Shown here: positions 22,186 to 32,000 of the stretch, piece by piece
Layout: the number at the start of each line of letters is the position of its first letter
Position numbering within the stretch: position 1 is the first letter of the stretch
Assembly: GCA_009746045.1 (NCBI GenBank)
Contig: RPFO01000041.1
Location: 6,591,302 to 6,655,301 of the forward strand
DNA: 64,000 nucleotides
Reading direction: 5' to 3'
DNA from: Mesostigma viride
Taxonomy: Eukaryota > Streptophyta > Mesostigmatophyceae > Mesostigmatales > Mesostigmataceae
Notes under the pieces: model-generated
What the model was told of the DNA's origin: nothing
Databases searched by the model: none
Seen by the model: only the letters and a program-made list of their open reading frames with translations
Position numbers and translations under genes: made by a program

Positions 22186-23410
22186 TTAGGGCAACCTTGA
22201 GGAGTGGGGTCTGTGCATCCTGGGCAACAATTTCCAAGGGTCGTTGCAGCTAGCGCAGTTGCAAATGCCATAGCCTGGCCGAACACCGTAAACTGACCGA
22301 CGTGATACCTTGGCAGCATTTTGCACCTGAGTTGACCGTTGGTGCTTGACCGCACTGTGGCTGACAGGTCGCTGTCCACGTCGTTGTCGGCTCGCTCGAG
22401 GCCTCGCGCCAGCACCGGACTTGGCAGTCCAGGACTTAGAAAAATTTGGCAGCTTGGTCGATTTCGCCCTCGCGCAACGAATTTGTTCCCCCTCAGTTAG
22501 GCTGGCAGCGTTCGAGCGCCGCGCCTTTGGTCTGGTCGCCGGACTTGGGTTACGAGCACCAGCGTCACCTGGTATGCTGGCGGCGACAACGCGCTCCGCC
22601 TGCACTGGGCTGTTCTGGACCGCGGTTTCTGGAAGTACTTCAGCGTCTGACACGGTTTTCTCCATTGCGCTGGAAACTTCTCGAATTGGCGTGAACTTCC
22701 ACTGGGCCGGCGCAGAGTATATAAAGCCACGCAGTGTGCGAGTAATGCCCAGTAGGCCGCCCCCGATCCCGCATACACGGGCAAGCATGGCCAGTATGAC
22801 CGTTAGGCCCACGGCCAGCCACTCCGCCGCGTGTCCCGAGGCACGTGAGATGCTGCGCTCGCTGCTCGCCATTTTCTGCCCTTGACAGGCAGCGTCGACG
22901 TCCTTGAAGCTCGTCGCCGAAGATTTCAGCTCTGGGATGGCGTCCATTGCTGCGTCCGCACCGCGCGCGGGCAAAAAGTAGGTGTTGTTCCTCGTCACGA
23001 TGCTGCAGGGCCTGCTGTTCAGCACAGCAACCTGCTTGGCGAGGTCGACGTTGTGGCCATCCTTGACGAGCTGGCCGACAGATAAAAGTCGGGTGCTCAG
23101 CTTTGGAACGAGCAGCGCGTTTTGGAGGTGCACGTCTGCCTCCTGGCCCGGCAGCTTCAGCTTGACAGTCCCAATGGCTGTCGCCTTCAGTTTGCCGCCT
23201 GAGCCGGCGATTTCCCTGTTGTGAGGGTGCAGGCACACGAAATCCGACGGGCATGGCGTCATGTGACAGCTCGCTGCAGAATCCAGCACCCAGCTGGTCG
23301 GCGCCTTCCTTTCATATTGCGTGAGTGCAGCAGTGTCCGACGGCGATGGCGACTCGGCGATGGTGGCGAAGACGAAGCCGGACGGCAGCTCTGCAGCCTC
23401 CTGGGTGATG
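22186..23410 (-). pseudogene. copia protease segment fused to an unrelated basic tail
   Basis: The frame is open from about 23410 and contains WVLDSAASCHM, the aspartic-protease active site with its typical copia context, near 23290. An LSVGQL motif about 70 residues later is also typical of copia protease/GAG-pre-integrase. After residue about 140 the sequence becomes a hydrophobic segment (LAVGLTVILAMLARVCGI) and a long Arg/Ser/Ala-rich tail with no integrase HHCC or DDE motif. The polyprotein has therefore lost integrase and polymerase. The tail may be host sequence captured by deletion. Confidence 0.7.
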
Positions 23411-23687
23411 TGCGCCTCGCTTCTCCAACAAGTGCAGCTGAGATAACAAGGCCGACAGCCATGTCAGCCTTGGGGTCCTCCTTGGTGCCAAGCAGAACAT
23501 CCTTAACCCCGTAGAAGCGACAGAAGCCCTCAAGGGATGTCTTGGTCTCCTCCCAGCCACGTAGGCTTGTGCCATCGAATTTCAGCACCATCTTGGAGCA
23601 CACATTCAGCATAGGAGTGTAGTCGACGTCGCTTGCCATGGAGCTTGTAACTGGGCTGGGTTTCTTGGTGGTCTTCTTGGAGCTCAT
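23259..23687 (-). pseudogene. copia gag N-terminal fragment
   Basis: ATG at 23687, eight bases after the primer-binding site. The first about 95 residues (NVCSKMVLKFDGTSLRGWEE) match the start of copia UBN2-type gag, which opens with a substrate of the form L-x-F-D-G-x-N-x-x-x-W. The frame then becomes low-complexity, where the protease frame takes over. The middle of gag and the zinc knuckle are absent, consistent with an internal deletion. Confidence 0.65.
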
Positions 23688-23706
23688 GAACAATCCTCCG
23701 ATACCA

Positions 23707-24521
23707 TGTTGGAAAAGGTAGAGGAAACTAATGGGTTTTACACAATGCCTTGTGCTTGGCCTTGCTACCCTTTCACCTTGCAGGTGATGAAAGACTGAGC
23801 TTGAAGACAATGGAAGAGAGACCAGAAAAAGAGTTTTATTTCAGAGGTTAGGAATATAGGTTGAATAGAGGTTAAATGGAGGTGAAATGGAGGTACCTGC
23901 CCTTAGGGGGCAGTTTCCTTTTATACCTTTTAGGCTAGGAAGGATGACATCAGCAATGACATCATCACAGAAGCTTGTAGAAACATCCTAGCATATTCCT
24001 AGCATATTCCCAGCATATTCTCAGCATATTCCAGGAATATTCCTGGCATATTCTTAGAACATTCCTAGAACATTCTAGACATGATCCAATGAGCTGGCAT
24101 AATAGCTAGATGCCAAGTGTCTACGTAATAATGTGCCACATAACATAATTAATAAAGTGACACATCTCTTCTCCTTGGAGTGACAAGTGTCATGCAATGA
24201 GTCTACCCACTTGTCATCATGTAAGTCATAACATGTGTCATCATGAGCTTCCAACACTTGTCAGCTCATGGACCAAACACTTGTCCAATAGGCCATAGCA
24301 CCACTTGTCAATCAAATACGTGATGCTACTAGGCTGACTCAGGGTACAAGTCATCCATGTCCAAGTATAGGACTATGGCACATGAATATTGATCAGCTCA
24401 TTGAGCCTGTTCCATCTAGCTCATCATAGCTATCAAATTCCCAGTCCATAAGGAATAAATCCAACAAGAAATAAATCAGGCTGGGATATATTGTGGCCAG
24501 GTGGATATAATATCCCTAACA
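23707..24521 (-). repeat. 5' LTR (relative to element direction)
   Basis: 815 bp, the second LTR copy. Its inner edge abuts the TGGTATC primer site. Its outer edge abuts the CAAAG target duplication inside the viral gene. Confidence 0.93.
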
Positions 24522-24844
24522 CAAAGTTCCTGAAATTTCGTTCGAAACCCCCGAGTCGTCTACCGCCGAGACAACCTCGTGCAAACTCCGGCCTAAACTC
24601 CCGCCAGGCGTCCCCCCCCCTCCCCTGACACGCGCCGAGGCTCGGTGCCGAGGGGTCCAAGTGCGCGACGTGTAATTGGTTTGTAAATGGCGTCGTTGTT
24701 GGTATCGTGAACGACCAGGTACATCGCCCGATTCTCGTCGATGTACCATCGGACTTTGGACCAACAGCTTTTATTGTCGAGAACATCATTCATTTATTCA
24801 TCAATAAATGTCTTTCATATACACGCATTTACGAGTCGAGGGAG

Positions 24845-25882
24845 TCAAGCAAAGGGCTCGGGACAAGAAATCCCGTACACGTCCTTCATTCGTTTCCTGT
24901 ACAGCCTCACGAACGCGTCTTCGGGAGTGAGGCGATTCCTCCACCACTCCTCGGTGACGACGTTCGCGACGATATCGTCGTCCTCTTTCAGCGGGAGGGA
25001 GTTCACGAGCCAGAACCAAAAGTCCCAGGCGGGGTCCGTCAGGATGTTGCGAGAGACCCGGCACGTGACGCGAGACTTGTCCGCCTCGTACGGCTGCACG
25101 CTGAACCACAACACGAACACGGGGTTCTCGTGTCCGGATATTCGGAATCGGAGGCTGGCCGTGTACGGCAAGTAGAACTCGTTATCCACCGAGATCATGA
25201 GCGAGCCGCGCGCAGGAGGTATCGCGACCCTTCCCTGTTCGGGCATGAGCCCGAGGATCAGGCGTGCGACGAGTTCGTTTTTCACCGGGTAGCTGTACAC
25301 GCTCTTCCCCGTGCGCTGGTTCTCCGCCTTGTCACCCTCCTTATCGGCGGTAACGTCGGTGCTCTTCACGTCCACGATCCTCACCTTGTGAACGTGCTCG
25401 AGGTGAGCGTGGTCCAACAGATTCTCCATGACGATCATGGGGTGGCCGTGCACGAACGTCGAAAACGAGAACGTTCGGTACCCCGGCTCAGAAAACTCCA
25501 GCATCGTCGGGGGAGGCGACGCCCCTTCCCCGAACCCGGCGTTCACCCATACGAGCTCGCCGTCGTCCTTGGACTCGAGATAGTTGTCGCCGTTGTTCTT
25601 CTTGCCCCAATACCTCCCGTGATACGCGCAACGAACGCATCCGTCTTCCACGTGACAGTTGTGGGACAAACGCGCGCCGCGGTGAGGACACGCGTTTCGG
25701 ACGGCCAGCGTCTCGTCCCTCTCCCGGTGCTTGTAGAGGAGGATCTCCTCGTTGTAGATCTTCGTGACCTTGGGCCCCGTCGGCCTGCGTCCCACGCACA
25801 CCCACTTGTCCAGATGCTCGCTGCTCGCCTCGCACCGCCCTCGCGGGTGCGCAAGGGCGCGAGAGAACACGGCGGACCCCAT
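24845..25882 (-). CDS. Rieske non-haem iron oxygenase
   Basis: 345 residues. The Rieske [2Fe-2S] motif is C65-P-H67-R-G with C85-A-Y-H88. The mononuclear iron site reads N154-x2-D157-x2-H160-x4-H165, with the bridging Asp. The architecture matches the oxygenase component of the vanillate demethylase / pheophorbide a oxygenase / cholesterol 7-desaturase group, which hydroxylate or demethylate ring substrates using electrons from a separate reductase. No reductase gene is nearby, so a host donor is implied. The frame is intact and all ligands are present. It lies among viral genes and shares their packing, so it looks like a virus-carried metabolic gene. Substrate unknown. Confidence 0.85.
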   Translation of the reverse strand: MGSAVFSRALAHPRGRCEASSEHLDKWVCVGRRPTGPKVTKIYNEEILLYKHRERDETLAVRNACPHRGARLSHNCHVEDGCVRCAYHGRYWGKKNNGDNYLESKDDGELVWVNAGFGEGASPPPTMLEFSEPGYRTFSFSTFVHGHPMIVMENLLDHAHLEHVHKVRIVDVKSTDVTADKEGDKAENQRTGKSVYSYPVKNELVARLILGLMPEQGRVAIPPARGSLMISVDNEFYLPYTASLRFRISGHENPVFVLWFSVQPYEADKSRVTCRVSRNILTDPAWDFWFWLVNSLPLKEDDDIVANVVTEEWWRNRLTPEDAFVRLYRKRMKDVYGISCPEPFA

Positions 25883-25974
25883 GGCTTTCTACCTGCGCAC
25901 ACTTTAAATGGCCCCGTTTGAACGATCCGCGTGTCGCGTTTCTCCGGCGAGAAAAATCGCAGAGGACGTTACAA

Positions 25975-26355
25975 ATGAAAGAAGAGGACATCATCGCCGC
26001 CATTCATAACGAGTACGGAGGGAAGCGGAACGTCCGGTGCAAAAACGGCACCATCGACATCGTGAACACGGAGGCGAAAGTACTCGTCCAAGTCTGCGAA
26101 GTGTCCGCTTGGCTGGGCGCGCTCGGCCGGCTGATTTGCTCCGGGTCCGATTTCCCGGGCTATCGAAGAGAGCTGCTTCTATACAAATCCGTGTGGTCCG
26201 ACCCCGTCGACCCGGAAATTCTCAAAGTCATCAAGTGCGCATGCGTCAGGGTCCGAGCGGACCTCCGTCTCCACGAAAGCATGCGGTCCCGGCGGCCCAA
26301 ACGGACTCGCCGTTGGTGGAATTTCGGACGCTCGCCCACGGAGGTCGACGCGTGA
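25975..26355 (+). CDS. small protein resembling a giant-virus PD-(D/E)xK-like domain, degenerate
   Basis: 126 residues from the ATG at 25975. The core NGTIDIVNTEAKVLVQVCEV, then W-x-x-A-L-G-R, then YRRELLLY, follows the pattern G-x-I-D-[IV]-x(8)-[E]-[VI]-K-x(3)-W-x-x-A-L-G-Q found in nuclease-fold domains attached to many large-virus proteins. The expected Glu and Lys of the active site appear as Gln and Cys here, so catalysis is unlikely. A short basic C-terminus follows. It is divergent from the Rieske gene across about 90 bp. Confidence 0.45.
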   Translation: MKEEDIIAAIHNEYGGKRNVRCKNGTIDIVNTEAKVLVQVCEVSAWLGALGRLICSGSDFPGYRRELLLYKSVWSDPVDPEILKVIKCACVRVRADLRLHESMRSRRPKRTRRWWNFGRSPTEVDA

Positions 26356-26400
26356 TTTATCTTCTGAGATGTAAGTGACAATCTCTCTCGCACCAAGAGC

Positions 26401-26829
26401 ATGGATCTTCTCAAGATAGCGTGCACCGCGTTCGTGACGTGGTGGTTTACGGACCGATCTCACACGATCTGGAGGAAGAAACTCGACACGGAGTCGCAGC
26501 TCGCCGGGACAATCCTCAGGATGGGCGAGGAAGACTCCGACTCGGATTCGTCCGCCGTGAGTCAGCAGAACAGAAACAAAGTCGTCGAGACCGACTACAT
26601 CAAGCGCGTCGCCGAGGACCTCCGGCACACCGAGGTGCCGAACCTCCTCATGCTTTCGGCGACTCTCCTGAAACTCATCCGGATCCAGCAGGACACGCTC
26701 AAGGCGCTAAAGCTCAAGAACCGGCTCATGTGCGACCGGACGTTTGACGAGCCGCTCTCGACCCCGTCGGAGGAAGAACGCGCCGGGTTCGTCATTTTTT
26801 CTCGCAGCCGCTCCCCGACGAGCTGGTGA
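26401..26829 (+). CDS. hypothetical protein
   Basis: 142 residues. A hydrophobic N-terminus (MDLLKIACTAFVTWWF) could be a signal or membrane anchor. An acidic serine patch (EEDSDSDSS) and a helical Leu-rich domain follow. The frame ends just before the next gene's promoter. No family recognised. Confidence 0.6.
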   Translation: MDLLKIACTAFVTWWFTDRSHTIWRKKLDTESQLAGTILRMGEEDSDSDSSAVSQQNRNKVVETDYIKRVAEDLRHTEVPNLLMLSATLLKLIRIQQDTLKALKLKNRLMCDRTFDEPLSTPSEEERAGFVIFSRSRSPTSW

Positions 26830-26864
26830 CGGCTGCCGATATAATTATGTTGTTGTTATGGTAA

Positions 26865-27356
26865 ATGGACTGCGTCATCGACGGGGTGGCGCGCCCGCAC
26901 GCTAGCAGGGATAAAAGGATCCAATTGCTCGTCACGGGGACCAACTTGAAAGGAGAGACGAACTTTCGACTACCCCACCCGATCCGCGGCGTGAAGTCGT
27001 GCCGGCTGATGTGGGCGTCCGTGCCCGCGACGTCGCCTTTCTCCACGGCCGTGTACGTTAAGCTCGGGGGGGTCGAGATTAACAAAGTGCACGCCGCCAT
27101 CCCACAAGCCGCGTCCTCGATGGACCCGGCTCACGTGTATGCTGGCAGAGGTCACTTCTTCATCGTGCCGAACGGAACCGAGACGTACATCCCGATGAAC
27201 GAGAGGGACGACACGGTCCTGTTCTCGCCCGACCTCGCGAGCGCGTCGGACATCGACGTGGAACTCTACGCTCTCCCGTCCCCCGCGAGGGAACTGCTCG
27301 ACCTGAACGGGGAGCTGTTCGCCATGATGTTCGAGATCGTAGCGGCCCACCGATAG
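26865..27356 (+). CDS. beta-rich, possible minor structural protein
   Basis: 163 residues. The ATG lies in GTAAATGG after an AT-rich TATAATTATG stretch. The predicted texture is alternating beta strands (KSCRLMWASVP, AVYVKLGGVEI, FFIVPNGTE, DIDVELYALPS) ending in GELFAMMFEIVAAHR. This resembles small jelly-roll or virion-associated proteins of NCLDV and polinton-like viruses in layout, but no diagnostic motif is present, so the role is inferred. Confidence 0.6.
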   Translation: MDCVIDGVARPHASRDKRIQLLVTGTNLKGETNFRLPHPIRGVKSCRLMWASVPATSPFSTAVYVKLGGVEINKVHAAIPQAASSMDPAHVYAGRGHFFIVPNGTETYIPMNERDDTVLFSPDLASASDIDVELYALPSPARELLDLNGELFAMMFEIVAAHR

Positions 27357-27373
27357 ATAGACGGCGAGGATCT

Positions 27374-27766
27374 TCACCACGTTAAATTGTACAAGTCCTC
27401 GTATTGGCCGCCGAACAAGATCGTCTTCTTCTTCCCGACTCTCGCCTTCTCGTTTCCCCTCTCTCTGTCCAACCGAGCCGCGCGGCGGGCGGCAGACTCC
27501 TCCACGAGCAACTCGGCCAGCGCGAGGCGCTCTTCCGACCTGTCCATCATGGTCTTCAGCTCCCCCCCCTGGATCCGCCTGTGCGCTTCCGCGGCCCGCT
27601 CGGGCAACACGAACGGCGTCGCCTCCCGGTCGACTTCGATGAACGCGCGTTCATACGGCGCGTCGATTGGGTTGTTGGCGGCCCGGCGGTTGCCCGCGCC
27701 CGGCGCGAACACCAAACCTCGGACGATCGACTTGTCCACGACCCGTTTGCCGTCGTCGACGTTCAT
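27374..27766 (-). CDS. hypothetical protein
   Basis: 130 residues, charged, with a helical Arg/Glu/Ala-rich region at about 60-110 that may form a coiled coil and a C-terminal FGGQYEDLYNLTW. It is convergent with 26865-27356 across 17 bp. No family recognised. Confidence 0.55.
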   Translation of the reverse strand: MNVDDGKRVVDKSIVRGLVFAPGAGNRRAANNPIDAPYERAFIEVDREATPFVLPERAAEAHRRIQGGELKTMMDRSEERLALAELLVEESAARRAARLDRERGNEKARVGKKKTILFGGQYEDLYNLTW

Positions 27767-27789
27767 TTCTCAATATACCTATCACAAGA

Positions 27790-28185
27790 CTAGATTTTTC
27801 GCACGCTTTTTTTCTCGATCGCGATGATCGCTTCTTCGATGCGCTTCCCGATCGCGGCCGCGCCCTCGCCCCGTCCGGCGGGCCTCGGGACAGGATCTCC
27901 CGGCTTTCTGCTCGCGTCGATGCCTATGAACCGCTGGCGAAACATGTTCGAGACGCGCGGATCGATTTCGATCGGCTGCTCTCTCAAAATCAACGGATTG
28001 CGGGCCTCCGCCATCTTCAATGCCTGCGCGGCCACGGCGAGAGGGACGCCGAAGTCCGCACCCCACCCACCGGCGGGGATAAGGGACGTCGGCGTCTCGA
28101 ATTTCGTAGGCTGGATGTCTAATGCTTGCGCCGGCGCCGCCTGGACCGATATGGGAGCCCCCGTCGTGTTCGGAACGTCGTTCAT
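27790..28185 (-). CDS. hypothetical protein
   Basis: 131 residues from the ATG at 28185 (MNDVPNTTG); the upstream in-frame start is non-ATG. An Ala/Pro-rich N-terminus precedes a compact middle (GGWGADFGVPLAVAAQALKMAE) and a Lys/Ile/Glu helix at the end. It is 23 bp upstream of 27374-27766 in the same direction, so likely co-expressed. Unknown family. Confidence 0.55.
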   Translation of the reverse strand: MNDVPNTTGAPISVQAAPAQALDIQPTKFETPTSLIPAGGWGADFGVPLAVAAQALKMAEARNPLILREQPIEIDPRVSNMFRQRFIGIDASRKPGDPVPRPAGRGEGAAAIGKRIEEAIIAIEKKSVRKI

Positions 28186-28440
28186 ATCGACCGTTTTATC
28201 ATGATAATAACGCACACAAATATTTACTAGACGGCCTGGAACGGCATCATCAGCTGACGAGGACGATGGGACCGGCCCGAACGCTTGCGGCGGTGCGCGC
28301 GACCGGCATGGCTGCGCTTGATGAACCTCCCGGTGACCTTGCTCCTGGCTGGCAACATTGTGATCGAAACGAGTATATACACTCCTTTCGATATTTTTTT
28401 TTACCGCCGACTACTTTGTTGGATACCGCGCGAGCGTGGA

Positions 28441-29007
28441 ATGGACGAGCGAGCGAAAAAAATGTTGGTCGCTTGCGCCGTGGTTGGCGCTCTCTTCGTT
28501 CTAGGGGCCGTGATGTACCGCCTGAGAACATCACAACAAAAGGCCGCGATCGTGCTCCCCGCGGACCAGATTGACCCCGAGTTTGAAGGGTTCTACATCA
28601 CCCCCGTTTCCCGCATGACCAACGAAGAGTTCCGAAGAAAGACGTTGGACTTCGAAACCGTCGGGTGGAAGGACGCGAAGACGAGCTCGAACGATCCGCC
28701 GTACCTCCGCGTGCTCGTTGCCGACGGGAAGATCGACGTGATCGAGATCGTCCCCGCACCCTCGATGTCAAACAATGTCCCGATGGCGCCGAAGTCGATG
28801 AACCAGATCCTTCCCATGGACGTGCGCACCGCGAAGAAGATCATCGAGGCCCATAACGGGGAGAACTGGGCCGCCGTGAGCGGCGAGAGACTCGCGCTGC
28901 CACAGGCGGACGAGACTTTGACCTATATCGTGTTGAGGAGAACGGACGCGGGTCCTCCGTCCTACCGATTAGCGTTCTTCCGAGCGGCTGTCATTAGCCC
29001 CGTCTAA
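28441..29007 (+). CDS. N-terminally anchored membrane protein
   Basis: 188 residues from the ATG at 28441. A transmembrane helix at about 8-26 (MLVACAVVGALFVLGAVMY) is followed by a soluble domain with strands (YLRVLVADGKIDVIEIVP) and a repeated D-V-R-T-A-K-K-I-I-E helix. The type II topology is common for virion membrane proteins. It is convergent with, and 14 bp overlapping, the large minus-strand gene 28994-32454. No family recognised. Confidence 0.65.
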   Translation: MDERAKKMLVACAVVGALFVLGAVMYRLRTSQQKAAIVLPADQIDPEFEGFYITPVSRMTNEEFRRKTLDFETVGWKDAKTSSNDPPYLRVLVADGKIDVIEIVPAPSMSNNVPMAPKSMNQILPMDVRTAKKIIEAHNGENWAAVSGERLALPQADETLTYIVLRRTDAGPPSYRLAFFRAAVISPV

Positions 29008-32000
29008 TCATGTCGGCATAGGAGGGTCTAAAACCTAAGGGTTTTGTGGCCTCGTATGCCTTTTTTATCCGATCTGCATCAGCCTCCCATCCACTGTCCA
29101 ATCGTGAAAAATCGTTGTGTTCTTCGAAATCGTTTAGGGCTTCTTTTTGCATATCGTTACCATACGCGAGCCATTTCACTTTCTCTTCAAGAATACGTGC
29201 AGTATCAGATTGTTCGAGAAGGCCGTAATCTATTTGATCAGAGCTGTCGAGATCAGGCGTATCATGTAAACCTTCTGATTGTGAGACTGAGGAAGCGAAG
29301 TTTTGATAGTGCCCATCCAACAAGCCTGTGCCGTGCATTGCATTATCGTCGTCTTCAAAAACTGCGTCATGTTCAGAAAGAGGGATGATAACGGTGTTTG
29401 AGGAATCTCGGGGCGCGGAAGATGGAATGTAGAAGCCATAATCCATAGAGTCGAACACGTCTTTGTCTGACACCCCTGCTAAAAATGGCGGTAGTTTGGC
29501 GGATTTTGCAAAACGCAGCACATTTAAGTATTCATTTCGTGGAAGTACGCCAACATACTGGGACTTCAACGCATCTAAGATATAATTTTCGGCGGTTGCC
29601 TTTCTTTCTTTGTCATACTTGTCACGAATTCGTAATAACGATCCCTGAGAGCGATTCTCTAAGAGTTCTCGGAGTTCACCCACTCCCATATCACTCAAAT
29701 CCTCGTTTTTCTTTATTTCGTCGATTTTTTGTAAAACCGCGCTCTCCATTTCTCTTTTTTCGTATTCTTTTATTTCATCCAACTTTAAAGCCAGGCCGAT
29801 GCGAGAGTCCAATATCCTGCCCATTTCTCTCTTTGACATGTTCTGGCGCACTACGGGAACATCCTTTACATTTTCGAATACATAGTTCTCGCTTTTTGTC
29901 TCGTCGAAGTTAGCTACGTCCCGGAGAAAAACATCCTTTAACAGTCGCATCACGTCTCTAACTAAATATTCATCAGGGGTCATTGAAGCATTATTATCCA
30001 GAACCCCGAAAACGCGACTCAAATGGTCTAGGTGGCTACTGTCATCAAACGGCAAGGCAACGGATGCCGTATTCTTACCTACTAGAGGGATACTGTCATC
30101 AACCGGCAATTTATCTGATGCCGTACTATTATCGAGAACCGCGTCATCGCGGGCATAGGAACCATGCGATTCATTCTGCACTCCATGCGCGTTTGAGTCC
30201 CGAACATCCGATGGCGGAAAGTGAGTACCTCCGTTAGATTGTGGCACAACGAAACCCTGTCCGTTGCTTACAACGTTTGTCTCCGGATGTGGTCTAGCGG
30301 ACGCCCAGTTACCCATCGTGGCGCTAGTAGTGGCGCCAGTATTGACTTTTGTATTCACTGTCGGAGGATCTACTCGCACGGAGGGGTTGGGTTCACCCCC
30401 TTTAGCTACGCTCCCATCCCGAGACCCCGCCGCTTCATGCGCTCCCCCAATCAGTGCGCCGAGTCGACCCGTGTCGCTGGCCGTAGGCGATGTCGTTTGA
30501 CCCTGACTGACGTATGACCCTGAAGGGATAAAGTGAACAGTTTTTCTCATTAATTCCGTTAATTTCGTTGGTTGTGGATTCCTCTTTAAATATCCGTCCG
30601 AAGATAATGAGCGATTTAATTTACGCGCGTGCACACCTGCCATAGCTTGCCACAAACGTTCATTTATGTCCTGATTTACTCTGTCAAACACTCTTACTGG
30701 GGGTTTTGCGTCAGAAACGACCTCTGGTTTTCGTGAAGATTCAGGCATTGCGAGTGTCGGCGTGTGATTCCACGCTTGCCGAGCGCTCAAAATTCGTCGT
30801 TGGTCATCGTTGAGTTGGAGTGCGCGTGGTTCACCCTTTGAAACTGTATCACCCATATCACTCGTCAATGTTGCAGTAGCGCCGCGTTGACCCCGCTGAT
30901 CTGTCAAAGAACCTTCTCCAAATGCGCGTATGGGCCCATCGGACCTGCGTAAACAAACTGGATTGTTATCTCTATTGGCTTGTCGACCATACACCCCCCC
31001 CCCACCTGTCCTGATTGCTAGAGGTTGACCGGATGCCTTCGATTGCAATGATCGACCGACTGTTACAAAAGGATCCTCGTTTTTCAGCGCATTATCGCTG
31101 TCGAACGTCGGGTCGCTCCTACTCGTAAGATTGCCCAACTCTAGGCTCGGACCCTGATTGAGTGTTTCGTCACTTGTTGCCGTATCCGTCAACCAGTTAT
31201 GACCCGATTGTGATGCGAGACTTTCACTATGAAAAGAAGAGTTTAACCCTATGTCTGAAAGTTCCAAAACATCCCCATTCTCAGAGACACCGTCGCCACC
31301 ATTATCTTCTTTAGCATCGAAATACTGTTCGGCCTCGTCTTGTTTGGCACCATCCGACGTAACCAAATTATCAGGTTCATGGGTTTCATCACCATTTCTA
31401 TGGCCTCGTGCACCGCCACCAAACACACCACCAGATAACGCCGACCCGACTCCTACTCCCCCACCCCCATCCGGTATAGAGATGGATCCCGCTCCTGTAT
31501 CACCATCTACGGGCGTATCACTCTTACTCGATAAGGGAAACGCGCCTCGCGTACTATCACCCGATCTTTTAGAGAGCAAGGCGTCTCGCGTGCCATCACC
31601 TATACTCGGATTTGAAGAGGACGACCCTTCTGCATATTGACTCGCAACAACCGTTTTATGGTGCTCGCCTCCTGCATCCAGACCCTTCCCACGCGATTGA
31701 GGGGGCGCTTCGACTCCTGCATCTCCACCCCCTTTTGCGGCCGACCCGCCTGCCGTCGACCCACTTGTCGCGCCTTCAGGGGGAGAACCGTCTTTCTTAC
31801 CACCATCCGCCCCACGACCTAGCCCGCCTGCTGCATCTCCGCCCCTTTTCGCGGCCGACCCGTCTTCCGTCGACCCACTTATCGCGCCTTCAGGGGAGAA
31901 CCGTCTTTCTTACCACCATCCGCCCCACGACCTAGCCCGCCTGCTGCATCTCCGCCCCTTTTCGCGGCCGACCCGTCTTCCGTCGACCCACTTGTCGCGC

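Larger units (their letters stand above)
20217..24521 (-). mobile_element. Ty1/copia-type LTR retrotransposon, deletion derivative
   Basis: 4,305 bp with two 815-bp LTRs that appear identical, TG...CA termini and target duplication CAAAG at 20212-20216 and 24522-24526. On the minus strand the 5' LTR is followed at once by TGGTATCGGAGG (23706-23695). This matches the initiator-Met tRNA primer site at 10 of 12 positions. A purine tract AAGGGGGG (21039-21032) precedes the 3' LTR. It carries the start of gag and a protease segment but no visible integrase, reverse transcriptase or RNase H, so it depends on a partner for movement. Identical LTRs mean recent insertion. Confidence 0.93.
19136..24675 (+). 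pseudogene. viral gene interrupted by a copia element; possible GNAT-like region
   Basis: Coding parts are 19136-20216 and 24527-24675. If the element and one copy of the 5-bp duplication are disregarded, the frame runs uninterrupted to TAA at 24673-24675, about 409 codons, so the gene was intact when hit. The N-terminal half is a mixed alpha/beta domain. Residues about 230-250 read KYYEHYGFRVFD, resembling the acetyl-CoA-binding end of GNAT acetyltransferases; that is a weak resemblance. The C-terminal third is basic and proline-rich. A TATA-like TTATATAC lies just upstream. Function not recognised. Confidence 0.75.

Noticed and set aside
28441-28500. Upstream start at 28285 for the membrane protein
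   Set aside because: The extension is not membrane-protein-like, runs through AT-rich promoter DNA, and the ATG at 28441 directly precedes the helix.
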